This document shows, in pieces, positions 30,419 through 37,137 of a stretch of 37,137 nt of DNA. The stretch covers positions 1-37,137 of the forward strand of contig JABHCN010000010.1 in assembly GCA_018673475.1 (NCBI GenBank), written 5' to 3'. Below the pieces are notes generated by a model. That model was given only the letters and a program-made list of their open reading frames with translations. It was not told the origin of the DNA and searched no databases. The stretch's first letter is position 1, and the number at the start of each line of letters is the position of its first letter. The position numbers and the translations under genes are program-made. The stretch comes from Actinomycetota bacterium. Lineage in GTDB: Bacteria; Actinomycetota; Acidimicrobiia; Acidimicrobiales; MedAcidi-G1.

Positions 30419-31186
30419 GTGGTCGATAGCAACGGCAGCAAGCCGACCGGACAGGCGCTGGCAGAGCGCGTTCAGGGATCACAGGCCTGGGGATCCATCT
30501 TCAGGCCCGGTTCCATCTTCCGGAAGGGCTACAGCGACAGCCCCCGGAACCGGTCATACGTGATCATGAACAGCGTCCTCTACCACCTGCACCCTGTGAA
30601 GGTGAAGAGGCACGCCGTAAAGGTGAGCTACACGCTCTGCCTGGGCGGGTTGAGCTTCTTCCTGTTCATCCATCTCACGGTCACCGGCATCTTCCTGATG
30701 TTCTTCTACCGGCCCACAGCGGCCCAGGCGTGGAATGACATCCTGACACTTCAGACGTCGGTCGGCTTCGGCCTCCTCGTGCGCAACATGCACCGGTGGG
30801 CTGCCCACCTCATGGTCCTCTCGGTGTTCCTGCACATGGCCCGGGTCTTCTACCACGGCGCCTACAAGCCGCCCCGCGAGTTCAACTGGGTGATCGGCGT
30901 GATGCTGCTGCAGCTCACCCTGCTTCTCTCGTTCACCGGGTACCTGCTGCCCTGGGACCAACTGGCGCTCTGGGCGGTGACAGTCGGTACCAACATGATG
31001 GGCTTCACGCCGGTGTTCGGTTCACAGGTCAGGTTCGTCCTCCTCGGAGGGGTTGAGATCGGAACCGACACCCTGCTGCGCTGGTACGTACTCCACGTGC
31101 TGATGTTGCCCTTTGTGACCGTGATCTTCATGGCAATCCACTTCTGGCGCGTCCGCAAGGACGGCGGCATCTCCGGACCGCTCTAG
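30419..31186 (+). CDS. Cytochrome b6-like subunit (N-terminal half of split cytochrome b)
   Basis: A 255-residue, four-helix cytochrome b ending RKDGGISGPL, as cytochrome b6 does. Haem ligands are His125/His139 (13 between) and His226/His241 (14 between), the spacing of b6f-type proteins. Cys74 in CLGG aligns with the cysteine that covalently holds haem c-i in b6f complexes (spinach Cys35, recalled). Other b6-like segments are FYRPT (96-100), PPREFNWVIG and GYLLPWDQLALWAV. A 50-residue polar N-terminal extension precedes helix 1. GTG 30419 has AGGAG about 11 bases upstream. It would oxidise menaquinol with the next two proteins. Most actinobacteria instead have one fused QcrB. Confidence 0.93.
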   Translation: MVDSNGSKPTGQALAERVQGSQAWGSIFRPGSIFRKGYSDSPRNRSYVIMNSVLYHLHPVKVKRHAVKVSYTLCLGGLSFFLFIHLTVTGIFLMFFYRPTAAQAWNDILTLQTSVGFGLLVRNMHRWAAHLMVLSVFLHMARVFYHGAYKPPREFNWVIGVMLLQLTLLLSFTGYLLPWDQLALWAVTVGTNMMGFTPVFGSQVRFVLLGGVEIGTDTLLRWYVLHVLMLPFVTVIFMAIHFWRVRKDGGISGPL

Positions 31187-31201
31187 GCCAGGGACACGAC
31201 G

Positions 31202-31948
31202 ATGACTGAAATCCCCGAACACCTGCGCAAGCGTGCCGACGAGGCCCGCCAGAAGGCTGCGGCGGCATCCGGCGCCGACAAGCCAGCCGACGCGGCCCCA
31301 TCCGAGGCGACAGCGCCCGGTAGCGAGGCGACCGAAGGTCGGATCCCGGTCCACCTGCTCGACCGCAGCAAGGCAGCAGCCAACCAACCGTCTCCGGGGG
31401 CTGATCCGGCTCCGGGCGGTGGCGGAGCGCCCGCGCCGAGCAGCGGCCCCGACGGGCACAACCAGCGCCTCCTCACCGTCGTCAAGTCCGGCTCGATCCA
31501 AGACACCAAGTCGGTTCCCCAGGACAAGGTGCACGTCTGGCCCCACCTGCTGGTGGCTGAGTTCCTGGCAGCCCTGGCCGTCACCCTGTTCCTGCTGGCG
31601 TTCTCGATCTTCGTCAACGCACCCCTGCTCGACCTGGCGAACTTCAACCAGACCCCCAACCCGTCAAAGGCACCCTGGTACTTCCTCGGACTCCAGGAGA
31701 TGCTCACCATGTTCCACCCGATGGTGGCGGGCGTGACCATCCCCGGCATCGGTCTAATCCTCCTGGTGATGGCGCCCTACATCGACAAGAACCCCTCCAA
31801 GGCACCCGAGGACCGCAAGTTCGCCATCTCGCTCATGACCGTCCACCTAATGTTCTGGGCCGTTCTCGTGATGATCGGCTCGTTCTTCCGCGGTCCCGGC
31901 TTCAACTTCATCTTCCCATGGAACAGCGGCCTGTTCTTCGAACTGTGA
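31202..31948 (+). CDS. Cytochrome b C-terminal subunit (subunit-IV-like) with long N-terminal extension
   Basis: A 248-residue protein. Helices at about 114-139, 172-193 and 207-228 make the three-helix C-terminal cytochrome b domain. The quinol-oxidation motif is APWY (157-160), within NPSKAPWYFLGLQEML, instead of the usual PEWY. Residues 1-110 are a polar Ala/Pro-rich extension containing MTEIPEHLRKR at 1-11 and a related RIPVHLLDRSKAA at 47-59. The first of these is shared with the cytochrome c at 28383-29156. The C-terminus FFRGPGFNFIFPW lies after helix 3. It pairs with the b6-like protein to form the quinol site. Confidence 0.9.
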   Translation: MTEIPEHLRKRADEARQKAAAASGADKPADAAPSEATAPGSEATEGRIPVHLLDRSKAAANQPSPGADPAPGGGGAPAPSSGPDGHNQRLLTVVKSGSIQDTKSVPQDKVHVWPHLLVAEFLAALAVTLFLLAFSIFVNAPLLDLANFNQTPNPSKAPWYFLGLQEMLTMFHPMVAGVTIPGIGLILLVMAPYIDKNPSKAPEDRKFAISLMTVHLMFWAVLVMIGSFFRGPGFNFIFPWNSGLFFEL

Positions 31949-32001
31949 TGTCCATGCCCACCCACCTCGCGGCCTCAGGCCGGAACCCCGGGAGCTGATC
32001 C

Positions 32002-32877
32002 GTGGTAGTCGTGATCCCAATCGTCCTGCTCGTGGCGCTCGCAGGGGTGCTGCTTGTAGGAACATCCCGGCGACGTGAACAAAGGGCGGCCGGCCTCTCC
32101 CGCGAGGCCCGTCGCAGCGACAAGGCCAGCCTCGTCCTTTCGGCAGGTGACGGCGACACTGCCCCAACTGGCCGCCAGGTGGAACAGGAAGCCATCGCAA
32201 CCAGGAAGGTGGTAGACGCGCCGGTCGTCGAGTCGGCACCCGCCGAGCCGTTCGTGGCACCCGACCCGCTGGCCCTGGGCGTGTCCCGCCGGCAGTTCTT
32301 CAATCGCAGCATCGTCGGCATGATGGGCCTCGGCCTCTCCGGCTTCGGCGGCGCATGCATAGCCTTCCTCTGGCCACAGGGCGTGAGCGGCTTCGGCTCC
32401 AAGATCAAGGTCGGCAACATGATCGAGCTTCTGGCCGAGATCAAGGACAAGAACGGCTTCGTCTACAGGCCCGAGGGCCGAATGTGGATCACCGCGTATC
32501 CGAACGGCGCCGTGGAAAAAGCCCGGACGGCCTACTCCTCACCTGAGTTGACCGGCATGGCGGCCGGGGTCGAGAGCGGATTTGAGAGCGGGGTCGTCGC
32601 CCTGTACCAGAAGTGCCCGCACCTGGGCTGCCGGGTACCCGAGTGCGTGTCGTCGCAGTGGTTCGAGTGCCCCTGTCACGGCTCCCAGTTCAATCAGGTC
32701 GGAGAGAAGCGTGGTGGCCCGGCACCGAGGGGCATGGACAGGTTCGCCATGTCCGTGGTCGACGGTGTGCTCACGGTCGATACAGGAACGATCGTCCAGG
32801 GACCCCCGATCGGAACCAACACCACCGGCCAGGAGGCCGAGGGTCCGCACTGCATAGGCGCCGCCGGCGGCCACTAG
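32002..32877 (+). CDS. Rieske iron-sulfur protein
   Basis: A 291-residue Rieske protein carrying the [2Fe-2S] cluster that takes the first electron from quinol. Cluster ligands are Cys205/His207 (CPHLGC) and Cys223/His226 (CPCHGS); Cys210 and Cys225 would form the disulfide. A Tat-type motif SRRQFF (95-100) precedes a membrane helix (about 103-125). There is also an extra N-terminal helix (about 2-20) and a long charged linker, so two membrane passes are predicted, against one in most bacteria and three in canonical actinobacterial QcrA. GTG 32002 has GGGAG upstream. Cys215 between the two boxes is an extra cysteine. Confidence 0.93.
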   Translation: MVVVIPIVLLVALAGVLLVGTSRRREQRAAGLSREARRSDKASLVLSAGDGDTAPTGRQVEQEAIATRKVVDAPVVESAPAEPFVAPDPLALGVSRRQFFNRSIVGMMGLGLSGFGGACIAFLWPQGVSGFGSKIKVGNMIELLAEIKDKNGFVYRPEGRMWITAYPNGAVEKARTAYSSPELTGMAAGVESGFESGVVALYQKCPHLGCRVPECVSSQWFECPCHGSQFNQVGEKRGGPAPRGMDRFAMSVVDGVLTVDTGTIVQGPPIGTNTTGQEAEGPHCIGAAGGH

Positions 32878-32910
32878 GCCCGCCCCGTCAGGAGAACCAG
32901 AGACAACCCG

Positions 32911-34101
32911 ATGATCCTCGCAGCAAGCACACAACGCACAGTCGGCCTGGTGCTGGCCGTCCTCGTGATGGTCGGGCTCGTCGTGTACCTGCTCTTCAGC
33001 TTCCGCATCGGAAAGCGCGAGGTCGGCTCCGAGATCGACCTTGCTGCCAACCGGACACCCCATGTCGATGACCTCGAACTGGAAACCAGGGTGCTCGACC
33101 GGAGCCTCGCCTGGTCGCTCGTCACGCTTGCGGCTATCTCCCTCGTCCTGCCCATGTACTGGCTCATGGAGCCGGCCCGACAGGAAAACGCAGCCATCGA
33201 CTGGGTCGGCCGCTTCGAGATCAAGGGCGGCCGAACCTTCGAGGACGGTTGTGCCAGCTGCCACGGACCCGGTGGCGTTGGTGGAGTTGCAGCCTTCACC
33301 ATCGCTGACCCCGACGGCGAGTTCGTGGCCCAGGTCGAGTGGAAGGCGCCTGCACTCACAACGGTCCTCTCCCGCTTCAGCGAGGCAGAGGTAACCGACA
33401 TTCTCAACTACGGACGCCCGGGCACCCCGATGCCGGCATGGGGCCTTCCCGGTGGTGGCCCGCTCACCACCCAGCAGGTAGAGCAGCTCGTTGTGTACCT
33501 GCGGTCCATCCAGCTCAGCCAGGGCGCCGCAACCGCCGAGATCGATTCAGGCATCCGGGCCGCGGTCGGGGCAATGGTCACGGCAGCCGATCCGTCCCTC
33601 ACCGACCGTGATGCCGTCGACGCCACCGTCGACGCATGGCTCGAGGGTGCAGCCGACCCGGCCAGCGACGACTACCTGTTGTACGGCGAGGTCCTCTTCA
33701 ATAACGCCTCAGCCCAGGACGCCAACAGCTGCGCCCGCTGCCACACCCCCGGCTTCTCCTTCGGGGCTACAAGCGAGGCCGCCACGGCCGACCTGCTCGA
33801 GACTTGGCCACGGCTCGCCGAGTCCGGCATCCTCACCGGTTGGCAGCCCGGAGCTGGCCACGTAGGCCCTGACCTTGCAGGTGTCGAGGCCCACTTCTCC
33901 ACGAGCAAGCGGCAGTCCGAGTTCATCCGCACCGGCTCCGAGGTGGGTATCGGCTTCGGCAACGCACGGACCGGTTCGGGCGGCATGCCCGGTTATGGCG
34001 GGCGCGTCGATGACCTCGACGTGATCGGAACCGTTGAGCGCAGCCAACTGCTCACACCTGAACAGATCGACGCCATCGTGGCCTACGAGAGGAGCCTCTG
34101 A
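32911..34101 (+). CDS. Membrane-bound dihaem cytochrome c
   Basis: A 396-residue protein with membrane segments at about 10-30 and 68-87 and two c-type haem domains. The first haem site is CASCH (114-118) with likely distal Met174 (GTPMPAWG). The second is CARCH (274-278) with likely Met359 (SGGMPGYGG). It probably replaces cytochrome c1 as acceptor from the Rieske protein and passes electrons to an oxidase, like dihaem QcrC, although order and sequence differ from the actinobacterial qcrCAB operon. The first soluble segment between helices 1 and 2 is charged. The next gene starts on its last stop base (TGATG). Confidence 0.92.
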   Translation: MILAASTQRTVGLVLAVLVMVGLVVYLLFSFRIGKREVGSEIDLAANRTPHVDDLELETRVLDRSLAWSLVTLAAISLVLPMYWLMEPARQENAAIDWVGRFEIKGGRTFEDGCASCHGPGGVGGVAAFTIADPDGEFVAQVEWKAPALTTVLSRFSEAEVTDILNYGRPGTPMPAWGLPGGGPLTTQQVEQLVVYLRSIQLSQGAATAEIDSGIRAAVGAMVTAADPSLTDRDAVDATVDAWLEGAADPASDDYLLYGEVLFNNASAQDANSCARCHTPGFSFGATSEAATADLLETWPRLAESGILTGWQPGAGHVGPDLAGVEAHFSTSKRQSEFIRTGSEVGIGFGNARTGSGGMPGYGGRVDDLDVIGTVERSQLLTPEQIDAIVAYERSL

Positions 34102-35111
34102 TGGGTGCGTTCGTCATGCTCGCAGGCCTCGCCTACAACCCGCACATCGCCGGGATTCTGGTTGTCGCAACCGGTATAGCCGTGCTGATGGGGTCCGTGT
34201 GGCTGCTTCTCGCCACCAACTCCGGCATCAGGGTCGGAACGCTGCTGGCCGTAACCGCCCTCATGGGGTGGATGGCGATCATGGGGTCCACCTGGTGGAT
34301 GTACGGCAAGGGCTGGCAGGGGAACAGCGCCGCATGGATCACCGTCGACATCAACGTCGGTGACCTGGGCGCCAGCGGCCTGCCAGAGGCCAGACAGCTG
34401 CCCAACCCTGATGCCCTACCGTCCGGATACCAGATGGTCACATCCTCGGGCGACGCACGGGCCATTGCCGAGTACGGCTCACTCCCAACAGCCGACGAGT
34501 ACCCAGACCTTGCCACCGAGGATCTCGACCGGCTCCGTTCTGACCGGCAGGTACGCAATGAGACGGTCACCAGATCCGAGCTGGCGGCAGTCGCACCAGA
34601 GGTGACCAGTGCTGCCGGCCTCGGCAACCTCGGCGGCTGGCGACTGCTTGCAACCACCGAGGCAGGTGACGCCCAGGCCCAGGCCGTTGCTGATGTCTTG
34701 TCACACAGCGATCTCGGGTTCGGCTCCAGCGGAGACTTCAAGCTGCTGGACGCCTACACCATGGGCGGCAAACCGACGCTGCCCACGGACCCGAACCGCT
34801 GGGACCGCATCAGCCTGTGGGCCACCAACTCCGCCCGCATCACCAACCCGGTCAAGTACACGGTCGTCCAGCTTCAGTCGGTAGTCGACCAGCCGACCAT
34901 CCCCGGCGAGGCACCGCCACGGCCGGTCGCAGACACCGACGAGCCCGTCGTCTCGGTGATCATGGTCCGGGACCTTGGCAACGTCAGGCTCCGACCGGCA
35001 CTCGTCACCATCGGATCACTGCTGGTCTTCCTCGCCCTGTGCCATTGGCTCCATGTCCGTGACAAGGAGGTAATGGCACGGCGCAAGGAGTTCGAAGCGG
35101 CAGGGGCCTGA
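34101..35111 (+). CDS. Unknown membrane protein with large soluble domain in the bc operon
   Basis: A 336-residue product of no recognised family. Two N-terminal helices (about 15-36 and 43-63) are followed by a mainly soluble domain of about 210 residues and one C-terminal helix (about 297-317) with a basic end (KEVMARRKEFE). The segment WMYGKGWQGNSAAW follows helix 2. No haem, iron-sulfur or metal motif is visible; there is one cysteine, in the last helix. One-base overlap with the dihaem cytochrome gene points to coupled translation. It could be an accessory or assembly subunit of the b6-type complex (inference). Confidence 0.8.
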   Translation: MGAFVMLAGLAYNPHIAGILVVATGIAVLMGSVWLLLATNSGIRVGTLLAVTALMGWMAIMGSTWWMYGKGWQGNSAAWITVDINVGDLGASGLPEARQLPNPDALPSGYQMVTSSGDARAIAEYGSLPTADEYPDLATEDLDRLRSDRQVRNETVTRSELAAVAPEVTSAAGLGNLGGWRLLATTEAGDAQAQAVADVLSHSDLGFGSSGDFKLLDAYTMGGKPTLPTDPNRWDRISLWATNSARITNPVKYTVVQLQSVVDQPTIPGEAPPRPVADTDEPVVSVIMVRDLGNVRLRPALVTIGSLLVFLALCHWLHVRDKEVMARRKEFEAAGA

Positions 35112-35160
35112 TCCGTGGTAGCCGCCTGTAGAGCCGCTTGCCGGCGGCCGGGAGGCTGAC

Positions 35161-35637
35161 GTGCTCGGCCAGTACCTGCCCCTTGTGTTCCTGTTTGCGC
35201 TGGCGTTCCTCTTCGCTGCGCTGAGTTTCTTCGCCTCACGGCTGCTGGCTCCCCGGAGCCCCAACGACAAGAAGGCGGCCCCGTACGAGTGCGGGATAAT
35301 TCCCGGGCGCGAGGCACCCGAGCGCTTCCCGGTGCGCTTCTTCCTGGTGGCGATGATCTTCATCGTCTTCGACATCGAGATCATCTTCTTCTACCCGTGG
35401 GCGATAGCACACAACGAGATCGGGCTGTTCGGCCTCGTGGCCGTGCTCATCTTCTCGTTCGCCGTGTTCGAGTCGTTCGTCTACCTGATCGGAAACGGAG
35501 CCCTCGAGTGGGGACCGCTCAGCCGTGAGGCACCGGGTGGAGGTGTCGTGTCGGCAGGTCGCACCTCCTCGACCACCGTCTCGCGTGCAGGCATCCGCCA
35601 GGTTGGCCTCGAGGGCCGACCCGGGGGTAACGCCTGA
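35161..35637 (+). CDS. nuoA: NADH-quinone oxidoreductase subunit A
   Basis: A 158-residue NuoA, a three-helix membrane subunit of complex I. Signature segments are [13 protein letters not shown] (39-51 region) and [26 protein letters not shown]. Helices lie at about 5-28, 62-82 and 90-112. A C-terminal Ser/Gly/Arg-rich extension of about 35 residues after EWGPL is longer than in most NuoA proteins. GTG 35161 follows GGGAGG about 5-10 bases upstream. The 49-base gap before it contains no clear promoter, so the nuo genes may be cotranscribed with the bc genes. nuoB begins on its last stop base. Confidence 0.94.
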   Translation: MLGQYLPLVFLFALAFLFAALSFFASRLLAPRSPNDKKAAPYECGIIPGREAPERFPVRFFLVAMIFIVFDIEIIFFYPWAIAHNEIGLFGLVAVLIFSFAVFESFVYLIGNGALEWGPLSREAPGGGVVSAGRTSSTTVSRAGIRQVGLEGRPGGNA

Positions 35638-36245
35638 TGAGACGCCTACCGATCCTGGGCGACGTGTCCAGGGTGGCCGACGACGGCCTCGAGGGCCTCG
35701 AACACAACTTCGTGACGGCGCGCATCGAGGACCTCGTGAAATGGTCGCGGGCACGCAGTTGCTGGCCAGCCACGTTCGGGCTGGCATGTTGTGCGATCGA
35801 GATGATGGCCACCGGTGCTGCCCACTACGACCTGGCCCGCTACGGAATGGAGGTCTTTCGTGCCTCTCCCCGGCAGGCCGACCTGATGATCGTGGCCGGG
35901 CGGGTCTCACAGAAGATGGCGCCGATACTGCGGCAGATCTACGACCAGATGATGGAACCCAAGTGGGTTATCTCCATGGGCGTGTGTGCATCGAGTGGCG
36001 GCATGTTCAACAACTACGCCATCGTCCAGGGCGTCGATCAGGTGGTCCCGGTCGACGTGTACGCCCCGGGTTGCCCGCCCGGACCCGAGACCCTCATGCA
36101 CGCCATCCTCACCCTCCACGAAAACATTCGTACCGGTGAGCTGACACGGCGCCGGATCGACAATGACGGCGGAGCGGCAATCCACGTTGAGGCCCCGCCC
36201 CCAGAAGGCACAACGGAACAACCGGTCCAGTTGGGCCGCCGATGA
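35637..36245 (+). CDS. nuoB: NADH-quinone oxidoreductase subunit B
   Basis: A 202-residue NuoB that holds iron-sulfur cluster N2, the last centre before quinone. Ligand cysteines are the pair Cys51/Cys52 ([11 protein letters not shown]), Cys117 (GVCASSGG) and Cys146 ([10 protein letters not shown]). The surrounding [24 protein letters not shown] and [11 protein letters not shown] are strongly conserved in the family. A short acidic tail of about 40 residues follows. It overlaps nuoA by one base and nuoC by 4. Confidence 0.96.
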   Translation: MRRLPILGDVSRVADDGLEGLEHNFVTARIEDLVKWSRARSCWPATFGLACCAIEMMATGAAHYDLARYGMEVFRASPRQADLMIVAGRVSQKMAPILRQIYDQMMEPKWVISMGVCASSGGMFNNYAIVQGVDQVVPVDVYAPGCPPGPETLMHAILTLHENIRTGELTRRRIDNDGGAAIHVEAPPPEGTTEQPVQLGRR

Positions 36246-36715
36246 CCACGATCGTCCCTGAGACATCGTCGTTCGATCAGCGGGTGCTGCACCCGTTGCC
36301 CGACCAGTTGTTGGCTACGGTCGGCGACCTCCACGACGAGGGCTTCCTGACAGCGGTTGACGTGACCGCTGTCGACTACCTGACACACCCGGGCCGAACC
36401 GACCTTCCGGCTGATGTCTGCCCCGAACGCTTCGAGGTCGTCGTGTCCCTGCACGCGCACCAGCGCCACGAACGTGTTCGACTGCGTGTTCAGGTCCCCG
36501 CCGATGATCCGGTCGTCCCCTCCCTTTTCGACCTGTATCCGGGAACCGAGGCAATGGAGCGGGAGGTATTTGACCTCTTCGGCATTTCCTTCGACGGCCA
36601 CCCGGACATGACCCGAATCCTGCTTCCCGAGGAATGGGAAGGCCATCCACTCCGAAAGGACGTGGACACCGGTCGGATACCCGTCCAGTTCAGGGAAGCC
36701 CCGGTGCAGCGGTGA
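36242..36715 (+). CDS. nuoC: NADH-quinone oxidoreductase subunit C
   Basis: A 157-residue NuoC (30-kDa subunit), a peripheral-arm subunit of complex I. The conserved C-terminal signature [35 protein letters not shown] is present in order, preceded by [12 protein letters not shown]. The N-terminal part ([15 protein letters not shown]) fits the usual domain but the protein is at the short end for the family. It is separate from nuoD, not fused as in Escherichia coli. It overlaps nuoB by 4 bases and nuoD by 4 bases. Confidence 0.94.
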   Translation: MTTIVPETSSFDQRVLHPLPDQLLATVGDLHDEGFLTAVDVTAVDYLTHPGRTDLPADVCPERFEVVVSLHAHQRHERVRLRVQVPADDPVVPSLFDLYPGTEAMEREVFDLFGISFDGHPDMTRILLPEEWEGHPLRKDVDTGRIPVQFREAPVQR

Positions 36716-37137
36716 GCACCGAGGCGCCGGAAGGCACCGACACGGGCCTCGGCAGTGCCGAACGGGTTCACCGTCGCGACGGCAGCGCGGTCCTGCGGGT
36801 CAGCGAGGCCGGGGCATTTCACCTTGCCGGAGATCCTGACAATCCCGACGACGACGAGCGGATGATCCTCAACATGGGGCCGTCGCACCCATCGACCCAC
36901 GGCGTCCTGCGCCTGATGCTCGAGATGGAGGGCGAGACCGTGCTGCGGACCAAGCCGGTCATCGGCTATCTGCACACGGGCATGGAGAAGACCGGCGAGA
37001 ACCTGAGCTACCTCCAGGGACCCACCAACGTCACCAGGATGGACTACGCCGCTCCGCTCTTCTCGGAGCTGGCGTTTTCGCTGGCCACCGAGAAGCTGCT
37101 CGGCATCGAGGTTCCTCCTCGGGCCACATGGATCCGA
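36712..37137 (+). CDS. nuoD: NADH-quinone oxidoreductase subunit D (3' end outside window)
   Basis: The first 142 residues of NuoD (49-kDa subunit), which with NuoB forms the quinone-binding site. The conserved start [14 protein letters not shown] begins at about residue 55, followed by [19 protein letters not shown] and [18 protein letters not shown]. The first 50 residues are a polar extension ([18 protein letters not shown] and onwards) that is longer than in many bacteria. GTG 36712 overlaps the nuoC stop by 4 bases; the later ATG at 36862 would leave almost no leader before the family core. The gene continues beyond the right edge. Confidence 0.94.
   Translation, partial: MSTEAPEGTDTGLGSAERVHRRDGSAVLRVSEAGAFHLAGDPDNPDDDERMILNMGPSHPSTHGVLRLMLEMEGETVLRTKPVIGYLHTGMEKTGENLSYLQGPTNVTRMDYAAPLFSELAFSLATEKLLGIEVPPRATWIR

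Noticed and set aside
31996-35121. 14-base identity (CTGATCCGTGGTAG) at about 31996 and 35108
   Set aside because: One or a few such matches are expected by chance in a window of this size and GC content.
35115-35159. 14-codon reading before nuoA
   Set aside because: It has no ribosome-binding site or promoter and only fills the gap; no reason to call it a leader peptide.
1-37137. Mobile element, CRISPR array, phage or toxin-antitoxin system
   Set aside because: No transposase, integrase, spaced repeats or typical small toxin pair was found; the only broken gene is the alcohol dehydrogenase, without flanking repeats.

Overview
The window is high-GC bacterial chromosome with dense, short-spaced genes, many GTG starts and frequent 4-base stop/start overlaps. 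It looks like an actinobacterium: it has a mycothiol glycosyltransferase (mshA), a rex-hemA-hemC-hemD order as in Streptomyces, a geranylgeranyl-reductase-type flavoprotein beside the nuo operon, and many leaderless-type promoters (TANNNT ending 6-8 bases before the start codon). The class cannot be proved from the sequence. The split cytochrome b and the gene mix would suit an uncultured, possibly marine, Acidimicrobiia-like lineage (inference). No rRNA, tRNA, CRISPR array, insertion sequence or phage gene was seen.

Layout. 1-2324: a partial MFS exporter (minus), a membrane haem-binding-domain protein, and a decayed zinc alcohol dehydrogenase. 2337-5271 (minus): a five-gene run of an Asp/His-tailed secreted protein, a Thr/Pro-rich anchored protein, ApbE flavin transferase, a ferric-reductase-like di-haem membrane protein and a DUF1971 protein. 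It is divergent from an OmpR-type two-component system at 5399-7413. 7451-16656: mostly single genes (MOSC protein, a fused tandem short-chain dehydrogenase, a D-threonine-aldolase-like PLP enzyme, a sugar-lactone oxidase, YaaA, a small acidic protein, a histidine phosphatase, a MoaD-like protein, MshA and a second MFS exporter). 16667-19117: ProC, a SAM hydrolase, a 29-residue membrane peptide and a convergent seven-helix membrane protein. 19232-25275: rex followed by hemA, hemC, hemD, hemB and hemL, covering the C5 route from glutamyl-tRNA to uroporphyrinogen III. 25297-29156 (minus): a membrane-anchored cytochrome c, the geranylgeranyl-reductase-type enzyme and pgi.

29485-37137 (plus) is a respiratory cluster. 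It encodes a three-helix membrane protein, a 2x[4Fe-4S] ferredoxin, a cytochrome b split into a b6-like and a subunit-IV-like part, a Tat-type Rieske protein, a dihaem cytochrome c, an unknown 336-residue membrane protein, then nuoA, nuoB, nuoC and the start of nuoD. The b6-like subunit has b6f-type haem spacings (His-x13-His, His-x14-His) and a Cys-Leu-Gly-Gly motif where b6f complexes attach haem c-i. The quinol-site motif in the second half is APWY instead of PEWY.

The parts fit together as one redox module. Haem is made by the rex-hem operon and used by the cytochromes; the quinone tail is probably modified by the reductase at 26969-28318; and quinol made by Nuo would be oxidised by the b6-type complex. 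Two Rex-like operators, one on the rex promoter and one just downstream of the respiratory promoter, suggest NADH/NAD+ control of both. The most unusual elements are the ferredoxin-containing b6-type complex with a shared cytoplasmic 'IPEHL' peptide, and the flavinylation/ferric-reductase-like operon with an Asp/His-rich secreted protein.
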